Shown: positions 9,141 to 17,359 of the stretch, piece by piece
Numbering within the stretch: the stretch's first letter is position 1
Layout of the letters: every line of letters begins with the position of its first letter
Source: Anaerotardibacter muris
GTDB lineage: Bacteria; Actinomycetota; Coriobacteriia; Coriobacteriales; Eggerthellaceae
Assembly: GCF_943192915.1 (NCBI RefSeq)
Contig: NZ_CALPCD010000009.1
Coordinates: forward strand, 17,828-81,827
Length of the DNA: 64,000 nucleotides
Direction: 5' to 3'
The notes under the pieces: generated by a model
The model's input: the letters and a program-made list of their open reading frames with translations, nothing else
The model's database searches: none
Told to the model about the DNA's origin: nothing
Translations under genes and position numbers: made by a program

Positions 9141-10025
9141 CTACCAAGAAAGCAGCTCGTATCCGTCCTCGGTCACAACAACCTGAATCTCCCACTGCGC
9201 CGAATCCGATCCATCGGCCGTGCGCACGGTCCATCCATTCGGGTCGGTCATGTCGATGTCCGCGCCACCTGCGTTGATCATCGGCTCGATGGTGAACATC
9301 ATGCCCGGCGCCAGCACCACGCCGGTGTTCGGCTCGGTCACATGGCTGACGAACGGATCTTCGTGGAAGTCCCAGCCAATGCCGTGGCCACCGAATTCAC
9401 GCACCACCGAAAAGCCGTTGGCTTCGGCGTGCGCCTTTACGGCCGCACCCACATCGCCCAAGCGACCCCACGGTTTCACCTGTTCAAGACCCTTCAGCAT
9501 CGCTTCGCGGGTAACCTCGACCAGCTTCTTGCGTTCGTCTGAAACCTCGCCGATGCAGAACATGCGCGACGAATCCGAGAAGTAGCCATCAACGATGGTC
9601 GAGCAGTCCACGTTCACTATATCGCCCTCTTTCAGGATGTCGTCTTCAGAAGGCATGCCGTGACAAACCACTTCGTTGATGGATGTGCACACGCTGAACG
9701 GATAGCCCTGAAAGTCCAGGTCAGCAGGAATTCCGCCATGCGATTCGGTGTATTCGTTCACCCAGTCATTGATCTGCGCGGTCGAAACGCCCGGCCCAAT
9801 ACGCTCGCCAATATAGTCGAGCAACCCCGTGTTCACCGCCGCGCTCTTGCGTACCGCTTCGATGTCGTCAGCGTTCTTCAGCATCGCGCGCGCTGGGACC
9901 TCGAGACCCTGCTCATAGAAGCTTTGCAGCTGGTTGTCGATCGAAAGATGACACTTCTTATATTTCTTCCCACTGCCACACCAGCAGGGATCATTGCGCT
10001 CCGGTTGCGGTTGATTGTCGTACAT
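9141..10025 (-). CDS. map: Methionine aminopeptidase type I with N-terminal SEC-C zinc motif
   Basis: This metalloprotease removes the initiator methionine from nascent proteins. Residues 11-26 (NDPCWCGSGKKYKKCH) are a SEC-C zinc-binding motif, an N-terminal extension found in some bacterial Map proteins, probably for ribosome docking. The dimetal ligands Asp140, Asp151, His214, Glu247 and Glu279 have the spacing of E. coli Map (11, 63, 33, 31-32). Length is 294 residues. The start lies only 12 nt after the stop of the upstream fic gene, so the two may share a transcript, an unusual arrangement for a housekeeping gene that normally follows ribosomal-protein genes. Confidence 0.93.
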   Translation of the reverse strand: MYDNQPQPERNDPCWCGSGKKYKKCHLSIDNQLQSFYEQGLEVPARAMLKNADDIEAVRKSAAVNTGLLDYIGERIGPGVSTAQINDWVNEYTESHGGIPADLDFQGYPFSVCTSINEVVCHGMPSEDDILKEGDIVNVDCSTIVDGYFSDSSRMFCIGEVSDERKKLVEVTREAMLKGLEQVKPWGRLGDVGAAVKAHAEANGFSVVREFGGHGIGWDFHEDPFVSHVTEPNTGVVLAPGMMFTIEPMINAGGADIDMTDPNGWTVRTADGSDSAQWEIQVVVTEDGYELLSW

Positions 10026-10037
10026 AAATCCTCGGCT

Positions 10038-10640
10038 CTAATCTAGCTCTTTAGTTTTGAAAGTATTGTAACCCTCAAAAGCAAAACTGGCATCGATGCC
10101 GTCCATGTAAACATCGCGGTCATCGATCTTGCCTGTTAGCGATTCTTTAAGAAGACAGCTAATCTCAACTTCGCTTATTGGGCTATGTTCCATCGCATGA
10201 AGATAGTCATCCTTACTCACCCTATCACAATCAACAACAAGCCCAAGTTCTGCTTTGAGTATCTGATCGAGCCACAAACGCATACTGCGACCGTTGCCTT
10301 CGCGGAAGGGGTGAACGATATTCATTTCAACGTACTTCTTGATGATCTCATCAAACGTCGACTGCGACAGAGCTTCAACTTCAGATACAGACTCTTCAAG
10401 ATAAAGAGCAGAGGCGAATCTGAAATCACCTTTCGAAATATCTTCTGTACGCATCTTCCCTGCAAAGTCGTAGATGTCTTCGAAAAGCTTTTCATGAATA
10501 TGCGCGAGGCTTGAGAACGACCCTGGTTCACCTTTATCAATCTCACCAGTATCGAACAGCTCGAGTGCCTTGCACTTCGAGATACGCTCCTCTTTATGAG
10601 CGAACTTACCAGAGTCGATTGCTGTGAGTATATTGGGCAA
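10038..10640 (-). CDS. fic: Fic/DOC family protein with C-terminal self-inhibitory helix (class III-like)
   Basis: Fic enzymes transfer AMP or related groups to target proteins. The core motif HPFREGNGRSMR spans residues 110-121, with catalytic His110 and Mg-binding Glu114. Near the C-terminus, SFAFEG (Ser185, Glu189, Gly190) matches the [S/T]xxxE[G/N] inhibitory motif that in class III Fic proteins such as that of Neisseria meningitidis blocks ATP binding in cis. No separate antitoxin gene is adjacent, which agrees. The start is uncertain: TTG at 10640 opens the recognisable region, and the frame continues upstream for 20 or so codons without ATG or GTG. It borders the AT-rich accessory island. 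Confidence 0.87.
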   Translation of the reverse strand: MPNILTAIDSGKFAHKEERISKCKALELFDTGEIDKGEPGSFSSLAHIHEKLFEDIYDFAGKMRTEDISKGDFRFASALYLEESVSEVEALSQSTFDEIIKKYVEMNIVHPFREGNGRSMRLWLDQILKAELGLVVDCDRVSKDDYLHAMEHSPISEVEISCLLKESLTGKIDDRDVYMDGIDASFAFEGYNTFKTKELD

Positions 10641-10762
10641 GTTGATTGTGTTTTGGCTGTAGCTTATGAGCGCAAATTCCTTCAGACTAAACAGGGCTAG
10701 TCAGCTCATTTTATCAAAGTGCTGACTAGGAGTTATAGAAAGAGAATCCTTGCTGTGCCTGC

Positions 10763-10768
10763 TACAAT
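10763..10768 (+). promoter_or_regulatory. Extended -10 promoter of the methylase/nuclease operon
   Basis: TGCTACAAT fits an extended -10 element (TG, one base, TACAAT). It lies one base before an in-frame ATG at 10769, which makes that ATG an unlikely start and supports the internal ATG at 10808. No clear -35 is seen, as is common with extended -10 promoters. Confidence 0.45.
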
Positions 10769-10807
10769 ATGACCAGCGAAATTAACATATCCAAGATTGG
10801 TGAAAAC

Positions 10808-11305
10808 ATGATTGAGATAATAAATATAATTGCAATCGTTTTAGGCCCTATTGCTGCCGTATTAATTACGCGATATGTTCAGGTGAGATCTGAGCGGCGC
10901 AAAGAAAAGAGTGAGATATTTCGTACTCTAATGACCTATCGAGGTCAGGGTTGGTCAAATTACGAATGTGTAAACTGTCTTAATATGATTGAAGTTGTGT
11001 TTTATGACAACCAAGACGTAGTAGATAAATGGAAAGATCTTTTCGAGAAATACTGCAAAGATCAGCTCGACCAATCTGATCAGTTGAAAATTGCTACAGC
11101 TCAACATAAGCTTTTAGAGGCAATGGCTAAATGTCTAGGCTATTCCGATCATATTGACTGGGACACAATCCAACATTCTTATGTTCCGCAGTGGCTATCA
11201 AACAACAACCTTAAACAGCAAGAACTTTTTGATGCTCAGCTTGCCATCGCAAAGTCTATAGAGTGCTCAGCTGGTCAGAAGCTGCAAAGAACCGATATGC
11301 AATAA
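10808..11305 (+). CDS. Small membrane-anchored protein, DUF6680-like
   Basis: The 165-residue product has one N-terminal membrane segment (IINIIAIVLGPIAAVLITRYV), then a cytoplasmic helical region with RRKEKSEIFRTLMTYRG and a C-terminal part with LLEAMAKCLGYS. This resembles the DUF6680 pattern from memory (membrane helix, then FRTLMxxR and a Leu-rich end). It is the first gene of a three-gene run with the adenine methylase and DUF262-HNH nuclease; base composition is AT-rich like theirs. ATG 10808 is preferred over ATG 10769 because the latter overlaps the probable -10. A membrane tether in a defence operon is an inference; function unknown. Confidence 0.6.
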   Translation: MIEIINIIAIVLGPIAAVLITRYVQVRSERRKEKSEIFRTLMTYRGQGWSNYECVNCLNMIEVVFYDNQDVVDKWKDLFEKYCKDQLDQSDQLKIATAQHKLLEAMAKCLGYSDHIDWDTIQHSYVPQWLSNNNLKQQELFDAQLAIAKSIECSAGQKLQRTDMQ

Positions 11306-11334
11306 AGCGAACAAAATGGGGTAGGAGCTAAAAC

Positions 11335-12444
11335 ATGGCAGAAGATAGAGATTTAGCGTCCGCAAAAAAGCAAAAAAAAGACGAGTTTTATACGCAACTC
11401 TCTGACATTGAAAAGGAAATGCGATATTACAAGAAGCATTTCAGGGGCAAGACCGTTTTCCTCAATTGCGATGATCCATTTGAGAGTAAATTTTTCGAGT
11501 ATTTTGTAAAGAAGTTTAATTCGTTTGGTCTAAAGAAGCTTATAGCTACCTGTTATGCAGGTTCGCCTATCATGGGAGACCAGCTTTCCTTGTTTGACAT
11601 AAATCCAGAAACCACTCCTGGAACGCCGTACAAGGCAGTGGTCACCAAGGTTTACGACAAAACCGGCGATGGTTATATTGACATGCTTGACATTAAAGAG
11701 CTTTTCAAGTCAGGCGAAAATGAGTTAACGGAACTTGAGGGAAATGGCGATTATCGTTCAACTGAGTGCATCGAGCTTCTTAAGGAAGCAGATATCGTGG
11801 TCACGAATCCACCGTTCTCGAAATTCAGAGATTATGTTGCTTTGCTCATGGAATATGGCAAGGATTTCATCATTATCGGAAATATGAACGCTGTTGCATA
11901 CAAGGAAGTATTTCCATTGATTAAAGACAACAAAGTATGGCTTGGCGCAAGTATTCACTCGGGAGATAGGGCATTCTATGTTCCTGATGATTATCCGCTT
12001 GAGGCGGCAGGATGCGGAATAGATGAGGAGACTGGTAGAAAGTTTATTCGTGTTAAAGGGGTTAGGTGGTTTACAACACTTGACCATAGGCAAAGGCACG
12101 AAGGTCTAGACTTGTACAAGAGATATGACCCTGAGTTGTATCCTAGATATGACAATTTTGATGCAATTAATGTTGATGTTACGAGGGAGATTCCTTGTGA
12201 CTATGATGGCTTGATGGGTGTCCCCATTACGTTTATAGACAAGTATTCACCTGACCAGTTTGAAATTATTGGTTTAGCTATAACAGATCTTGGAAAATCA
12301 ATTGGTGTTGGAGATTATGACAGGAAATACAAGACTCCAGCTTCTCGTGATGGCACAGTCTATTATGTGAAAGACGGAAAGGGCGTTGTTCCGTATGCTA
12401 GAGTCATTATCAAGAACAAACACCCAGAAGAGCCGAGGAAATAA
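11335..12444 (+). CDS. EcoRI-family adenine-specific DNA methyltransferase
   Basis: The 369-residue product matches the EcoRI modification-methylase family. DEFYTQLSDIEKEM near residue 16 and KTVFLNCDDPFESKFFEYF at 39-57 are its hallmark N-terminal segments (S-adenosylmethionine side), and the catalytic DNA-adenine motif is NPPF at 158-161. It would methylate adenine at a short target site. GTAGGAG precedes ATG 11335, and the stop is three bases before the start of the DUF262-HNH gene, so the two are co-transcribed. No EcoRI-like endonuclease gene is present; the neighbour takes that place. AT-rich composition suggests acquisition by transfer. Confidence 0.88.
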   Translation: MAEDRDLASAKKQKKDEFYTQLSDIEKEMRYYKKHFRGKTVFLNCDDPFESKFFEYFVKKFNSFGLKKLIATCYAGSPIMGDQLSLFDINPETTPGTPYKAVVTKVYDKTGDGYIDMLDIKELFKSGENELTELEGNGDYRSTECIELLKEADIVVTNPPFSKFRDYVALLMEYGKDFIIIGNMNAVAYKEVFPLIKDNKVWLGASIHSGDRAFYVPDDYPLEAAGCGIDEETGRKFIRVKGVRWFTTLDHRQRHEGLDLYKRYDPELYPRYDNFDAINVDVTREIPCDYDGLMGVPITFIDKYSPDQFEIIGLAITDLGKSIGVGDYDRKYKTPASRDGTVYYVKDGKGVVPYARVIIKNKHPEEPRK

Positions 12445-12447
12445 ATA

Positions 12448-13572
12448 ATGGAAATTACGTTAAGAGAAGTTCCCATCAGAGAGGTTTACGAGGGTTATAT
12501 TAACGATGGCGAAACCGAGATGGGTGTCACTGGCTACGATGACGAACTGTGCATTCGCCCGCGCTATCAGCGCAACTATGTATACAAAGACAATCAGCGT
12601 GATGAGGTTATCAGAACCGTTAAGAACGGATATCCACTCTCAATCTTTTACTGGGTTGACTTAGGTGAAGACCGCGAAGACCAGGATTCACCGCGCTTTG
12701 AAGTTCTTGACGGTCAACAGCGAACCATTTCGATTTGTGACTATATAGAAGGAGACTTCTCCGTTGACGGTCATTTTTTCGAATCTCTGCCTAGTGATAT
12801 TAGAGACAAGATTCTTGATTATAAGTTGCTAGTCTATGTTTGTGTTGGCGATGATAGCGAAAAACTAAAGTGGTTTGAAACCATCAATATCGCAGGTGAG
12901 CCACTCACCGCACAAGAGCTTCGTAATGCAATTTACAGCGGCACGTGGGTATCTGACGCAAAGAAACATTTCTCTAAGTCAAATGGTGCTGCGGTTGGTC
13001 TTGCTAGCGACTACATGAAGGGAGAGGCCAATCGTCAGGACTACATGGAAACGGCTATCAAATGGCACATGGACGTAACTGGCGACGACACTATCGAAGA
13101 ATACATGTCTGCTCGAAAGAACTATCATAATGCGCAAGAGCTATGGAGCTACTTCAGGAGCGCAATTGAGTGGGCTGAAGCAACATTCCCGAAGTATCGT
13201 TCTCAGATGAAGGGTCTTCCCTGGGGTCTGTATTACAATGCTCACCATGAGCGCACAGACCTAGATCCACAAGTGCTCGAAGAGCGCATATCCGAGCTTA
13301 TGGCTGACCCTGATGTGACAAACAAAAAAGGTATTTACGAATATGTTTTGACGGACAATGAGAAAGCATTAAGTATTCGTGCGTTTGATGATAGAACTAA
13401 GCGCGAGAAATACGAAGAACAGAAGGGCATCTGTCCGTATTGCAAGGAACATTTCGAGTTTAACGAAATGCATGGTGACCATATCATTCCTTGGAGCAAG
13501 GGCGGGAAGACCGTTCCTGACAATTGTCAAATGGTTTGCATAGAGTGCAACTTGAAAAAAAGCAATAACTAA
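12448..13572 (+). CDS. DUF262 (ParB-like NTPase) - HNH endonuclease
   Basis: The 374-residue product joins two domains. Residues about 5-110 carry the DUF262 pattern RPRYQRNYVY (37-46) and DGQQR (88-92), the nucleotide-binding motifs shared with GmrSD and SspE-type restriction factors. The C-terminal end is an HNH nuclease with a zinc site (Cys329, Cys332, Cys364, Cys367), DH at 344-345 and Asn359; it is not the DUF1524 type seen in GmrD. The start follows the methylase stop by three bases. Classical DUF262 nucleases cut modified DNA and carry no methylase, so the pairing here suggests a self-protected restriction unit, with the methylase as the protecting partner. Confidence 0.85.
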   Translation: MEITLREVPIREVYEGYINDGETEMGVTGYDDELCIRPRYQRNYVYKDNQRDEVIRTVKNGYPLSIFYWVDLGEDREDQDSPRFEVLDGQQRTISICDYIEGDFSVDGHFFESLPSDIRDKILDYKLLVYVCVGDDSEKLKWFETINIAGEPLTAQELRNAIYSGTWVSDAKKHFSKSNGAAVGLASDYMKGEANRQDYMETAIKWHMDVTGDDTIEEYMSARKNYHNAQELWSYFRSAIEWAEATFPKYRSQMKGLPWGLYYNAHHERTDLDPQVLEERISELMADPDVTNKKGIYEYVLTDNEKALSIRAFDDRTKREKYEEQKGICPYCKEHFEFNEMHGDHIIPWSKGGKTVPDNCQMVCIECNLKKSNN

Positions 13573-13612
13573 GCTCGACAAGAAAGCGCTTAATAAAACA
13601 TAATCTATGCTT

Positions 13613-15100
13613 TTATTCCGGACAGTTCAGATGGCTTTCAAGGAAACGAGAGACTTGTCCTGTTTCGTCTATTCCCCAATACCAATTTCCATATTGGTGT
13701 GCTTGTTGCGTTCCTTCGTTCCAGAATGTTTGAAAAGCTACAGCAAATTGTTCGTCTGAACAGTCTGGCAGTAACTTCCTCCTATTTATGCTGCTATTTC
13801 CCAACAACGCACGAATTGCGGCCCCAAGACGAGTTTCTTTGAAAAAGGCACAAGACGGGTAGGCTCCGCCATGACCCTCGCCTACAGCATTGATGCAGAT
13901 ACAAAAAAGCATGTCAAATTGGCATAGAGAGTCTAGAATCCGATTGCTTACGGATTCCGAAGCAATTGTGTTATTTGCTCCTGGTGCGATATCGGGCTTG
14001 AGAGAATTCTTTGTTTTTATGATCTGGTTTGCGCGTGAGATCATCAGTCCGCTTTCTTCTTGTCGAAATAGCTCGTTTCTTGAAGCCTGAACCTGACAGT
14101 CTCTTAGCCACGAGGCATAGGCGTAGCTACCTCTTTGATTGCCTGGTCTGTTTACTAAAGACAGGATCCAATCCCATTTCCTCATTCGTACCATCATTGC
14201 GCCAATAGCGTATGCCATTGCAGCAAGCTCAAGCTTCATTTCCGCGGCAGTTTTGCCCACGGTATCTATTGCCAAATAGTGTTCGTATAAAGTTTCTATA
14301 ACGCGTTCGCAAAGACTCTTCTCATCGTACATAACAGCAAATACGCCAACAGCTGTAAGCGTAGAAAGGGAATTATCTTCTGTATTGAGCAAGCCATCGA
14401 GCTTGGAAACAAAGGCGTTTAACTTTCGGAAATCAGACGCTTCGCAGCAACGACTAAGTGACTCGCATAAAGCATCGTCTTCCATGCCTACAAATAATGG
14501 AGGGGTTTGACCTTGCACGGTAAGAGCATCGCTAATTCGATCGATCAAGACATCAATATGTTCACGTTCATTGTCGCGAATGTTCTGTTCGTATTTCTTT
14601 AAAACCTTGCCCCACTGAGAGTATCTGATGATACCGTTCGAAGCCCCGTCTCTTATGACAATGTCTCCGCGTCGAAAAACTAGTGGCTGGCTGTTGTCGT
14701 ATTGTCCTTCTTTTTCGAACGGTATTGGCAATCCGTCAGGTAAAGTCATTACGCAAATCAGGCAATACGTGTTACCGTTCAAGATATGAATTTGTGAAGT
14801 CACTTCAATAGGAGCTTCGACATACTTACGGACTTTATCTGTTAGTTTGCTACCGTCGAATTGATCCCAGTCTGTTCCTTGGCTTCGGTCGGAAGGTTGT
14901 CCGTCGTTTTTAACACCAATAATTAAATAGCCACCAGGATAGTGGTTGTGCATTGCGACGATATCTTTTACGAGGTCAAGTTCATCTTTCTTTTTGCTAA
15001 GATCAAGTGTTTCTTTAAAATCAAGTTCAGTACACTCGCAGCCGTGAGCTAAAAGCTCGAGTAATTTTTCTTCATTTGTTCGGCCGTCAACTATGATCAA
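13613..15100 (-). CDS. AlbA_2/Schlafen-domain protein
   Basis: The N-terminal part (residues about 15-150) has the AlbA_2 pattern ELDFKETLDL, VKDIVAMHNHYPGGYLIIGVKNDG and LVFRRGDIVIRDG, a putative nucleic-acid-binding or nuclease-like fold related to Schlafen. The remaining 340 or so residues are mainly helical and not recognised. Length 495. The start appears to be TTG (15098-15100) behind AGAAGGGA. It lies 34 nt downstream of the DUF4143 ATPase on the same strand, so the two form an operon that converges on the nuclease gene. AlbA_2 proteins are frequent in bacterial accessory and defence loci; a specific role cannot be read here. Confidence 0.72.
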   Translation of the reverse strand: MIIVDGRTNEEKLLELLAHGCECTELDFKETLDLSKKKDELDLVKDIVAMHNHYPGGYLIIGVKNDGQPSDRSQGTDWDQFDGSKLTDKVRKYVEAPIEVTSQIHILNGNTYCLICVMTLPDGLPIPFEKEGQYDNSQPLVFRRGDIVIRDGASNGIIRYSQWGKVLKKYEQNIRDNEREHIDVLIDRISDALTVQGQTPPLFVGMEDDALCESLSRCCEASDFRKLNAFVSKLDGLLNTEDNSLSTLTAVGVFAVMYDEKSLCERVIETLYEHYLAIDTVGKTAAEMKLELAAMAYAIGAMMVRMRKWDWILSLVNRPGNQRGSYAYASWLRDCQVQASRNELFRQEESGLMISRANQIIKTKNSLKPDIAPGANNTIASESVSNRILDSLCQFDMLFCICINAVGEGHGGAYPSCAFFKETRLGAAIRALLGNSSINRRKLLPDCSDEQFAVAFQTFWNEGTQQAHQYGNWYWGIDETGQVSRFLESHLNCPE

Positions 15101-15134
15101 CGTTTCTATCCCTTCTAGTTTCTGCCTAGTAAGA

Positions 15135-16307
15135 TTATCTTTTCATTAGCCAGTCTCTTGCGGATGTCACTTTGCATGTGTTTGTTTCAAAACTCGATTC
15201 GACTCGGGCTACAACATATCTATCTTTTGGTTCGATGCCGATTTCGTTACATACGGTATTGAGATGTCTCGTGTATTTGTCGTGATAGGTGCGAGAGGAT
15301 TTTATTTCGATGGCTTGCTTGTTTTGCGGGTCCGTGAAATCTAGTAGGTCTATCTCGCGCTTGGTGTCGTCGCGATAAAAGTAAAGCTCAGGGTTTTCGT
15401 TTGCATTTAGGTGCCGTTTCAAGGTTTCCGCAATAATAAGATTCTCGAAGACTGCACCAAAGAACGGGCTTTCAACTAGCTGAGACACCGTTGTTATATT
15501 CAAGAGGTAGCAAAGCAATCCCGTATCATAGAAATACAATTTCGGAGTCTTGGTCAGACGTTTCTTTGTGTTTGCATGGTAGGGCTGCAGCGAAAAGATC
15601 AGATAGCTCGTTTCAAGAATAGAAAGCCAATTCCTGATCGTAGGAACGGATACGCCTGTGTCTCGTGCCAGAGAGGCAGCGTTGAATAATCCTCCTGTAT
15701 TCTGGGCGCAAATGGTTAGCAGCTTGTGAAACGCCGTCTTTCCGCGCACGTCGAGCAATTCAGCAACATCGCGTTCGACATAAGTCTGTACATACCCTCG
15801 AAAATACGCGGAAGGCGGAATGTTAGCATCGTGTAGTCGAGGATAGCCCCCAACAAGGGTGAACTTATCTACATCAATTGCCTGTTCGTTCTCGTTTTGA
15901 AGTTCGCGAAATGATAGAGGAAGAAGAGTAAGAAGGCCTACGCGTCCGGCTAGCGATTGTCCAATACTCTTCATCATCAGGAAGTTCTGCGAACCTGTTA
16001 ATACATATTGACCAGGCTCTCCTCGTTCATCTGAAACAACCTGAATCATTGAAAAGAGATCCGGCGCATATTGTGCCTCATCGATGATTAACTTCGAAGC
16101 TCGGTTTCGAATGAAACTGACAGGGTCTTCGATCGCTGCTCTCCGGATTTGTGGGTCCTCGAGGTTCACATATTCATAATCTGGAAACGCTTCCCTAGAT
16201 AACGTTGATTTGCCGCTTTGTCTTGGACCGCTCAACGACACAACTGGGAACCATGTTGCCGTTTCTTTGAGAGAGGGCTCAAGAGATCTCTGTATGAGCT
16301 TAGTCAT
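15135..16307 (-). CDS. AAA_14 / DUF4143 ATPase
   Basis: The 390-residue product has Walker A SGPRQSGKST near residue 27, Walker B KLIIDEAQYAP, and sensor-like YVLTGSQNFLMM, then the DUF4143 part with a winged-helix-like segment and the C-terminal nuclease-like EIKSSRTYHDKYTRHL. Proteins of this build are common in anaerobes and their function is largely unknown. ATG 16307 is preceded by GGGAGGCCTA, which decides against a longer frame that begins inside the upstream repeats. Four 17-bp repeats lie just upstream and may be its own binding sites. Confidence 0.82.
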   Translation of the reverse strand: MTKLIQRSLEPSLKETATWFPVVSLSGPRQSGKSTLSREAFPDYEYVNLEDPQIRRAAIEDPVSFIRNRASKLIIDEAQYAPDLFSMIQVVSDERGEPGQYVLTGSQNFLMMKSIGQSLAGRVGLLTLLPLSFRELQNENEQAIDVDKFTLVGGYPRLHDANIPPSAYFRGYVQTYVERDVAELLDVRGKTAFHKLLTICAQNTGGLFNAASLARDTGVSVPTIRNWLSILETSYLIFSLQPYHANTKKRLTKTPKLYFYDTGLLCYLLNITTVSQLVESPFFGAVFENLIIAETLKRHLNANENPELYFYRDDTKREIDLLDFTDPQNKQAIEIKSSRTYHDKYTRHLNTVCNEIGIEPKDRYVVARVESSFETNTCKVTSARDWLMKR

Positions 16308-16343
16308 TAGGCCTCCCGATGCGTGGTGTAGGACGTGTATTTT

Positions 16344-16429
16344 CCATAATCGACAAGTAGAGTTTACCATAATCGTAAAGTAGAAACATCCACAATCGTA
16401 AAGTAGAAGTTTCCATAATCGTAAAGTAG
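16344..16429 (-). repeat. Four iteron-like repeats with exact 23-bp period upstream of the DUF4143 gene
   Basis: Units at 16344-16360, 16367-16383, 16390-16406 and 16413-16429 share CCATAATCGTAAAGTAG on the plus strand. Unit 3 has one change (CCACAATC) and unit 1 has two (CGACAAGTAG). Each start is exactly 23 bp after the last, with variable 6-bp spacers, putting the units on nearly the same face of the helix. They occupy the promoter region of the DUF4143 ATPase, whose ATG is 36 bp away. Autoregulatory operator is the simplest reading; with identical spacing they also resemble replication iterons. The rest of the 371-nt gap (16430-16678) shows nothing recognisable. Confidence 0.85.
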
Positions 16430-16678
16430 CGAATAAAATCGATCACATTTCTTCGTCGAATTGAATGATGTGGCGGGGATGCTCTGGAAGCGTGGCGAAG
16501 ATACTTGCGGTCCGCTTTAAGACCTACGCATCACTTTCAAGCTGCGCCTATACCTACATTTATGCCGCGGTTCGCGCTTTCAACCCGCTTACATGTTTGT
16601 AACCTTGGGTGGGGTTGTTCACAGGGGCAGGGCGCGCGTTTAGAATGGAGGCAGGGAAAAATCAAGCGGGGAGCTGCC

Positions 16679-17359
16679 ATGCCTGATCTGTCTATCTATA
16701 TCGTTGAGGATGACGTCACGCTGCGCGATGAGCTGGCGAACCTGCTCGAGCTCAACGGCTATAACATGCAGGTCTGCAACGACTTCGCCACGGCCGCGCA
16801 AACCGCCATAGAGGGCGACTTCGCCTGCGTGCTGCTCGACCTTACGCTTCCCGGCACCAACGGCCACTCCATCTGTCGCGAGATTCGCAAAGCAAGCGAA
16901 GTTCCTATCATCGTGCTCACTTCAGCAGGCGATGAATTTCACGAAGTCATGTCGCTTAACCTGGGCGCGAACGACTTCGTGCTGAAACCCTACCGCCCAG
17001 CTGCGCTCTTAGCGCGCATGGCTGCGCTCATTCAGCGCAATGGCCAGCAACTTGCGCAAACCAGCACCATCGAGCACGAAGGGGTCACGGTTGACCTGAA
17101 CGCATGCACCGTGGCCTACCAGGGCAAAGAAGCCCAGCTCACCCGCAACGAACAGCGCATCCTCACGCTGCTGATGCGCAACGCCGGTGCCATCGTGTCG
17201 CGCCAAGAGATCATGTGCGACCTGTGGGAATCGGATGCATTCATCGACGACAACACGCTTACCGTGAACATCAATCGCCTGCGCAAAACGCTCGCGCAGA
17301 TCGGCGTGCCTGAAGACTATTTGCAAACACGTCGCTCGCTGGGATACGTGATCGAGTGA
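16679..17359 (+). CDS. OmpR/PhoB-type response regulator (BceR-like)
   Basis: Residues 5-118 form a receiver domain with acidic pair EDD at 10-12, phosphoacceptor Asp54 (VLLDLTLPG) and Lys in FVLKPYRP. Residues about 130-224 form an OmpR winged helix (LTRNEQRILTLLMRN, DNTLTVNINRLRKTL, RRSLGYVIE). Length 226. The ATG at 16679 follows CGGGGAGCTGCC. Its stop overlaps the kinase start as TGATG. The kinase, small peptide and ABC genes that follow mark this as a BceRS-BceAB-type unit, in which the regulator switches on the transporter when peptide antibiotics are sensed. Confidence 0.9.
   Translation: MPDLSIYIVEDDVTLRDELANLLELNGYNMQVCNDFATAAQTAIEGDFACVLLDLTLPGTNGHSICREIRKASEVPIIVLTSAGDEFHEVMSLNLGANDFVLKPYRPAALLARMAALIQRNGQQLAQTSTIEHEGVTVDLNACTVAYQGKEAQLTRNEQRILTLLMRNAGAIVSRQEIMCDLWESDAFIDDNTLTVNINRLRKTLAQIGVPEDYLQTRRSLGYVIE

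Noticed and set aside
16344..16429. CRISPR array
   Set aside because: Four units with 6-bp spacers are too short, and no cas gene is near; promoter repeats are the better reading.
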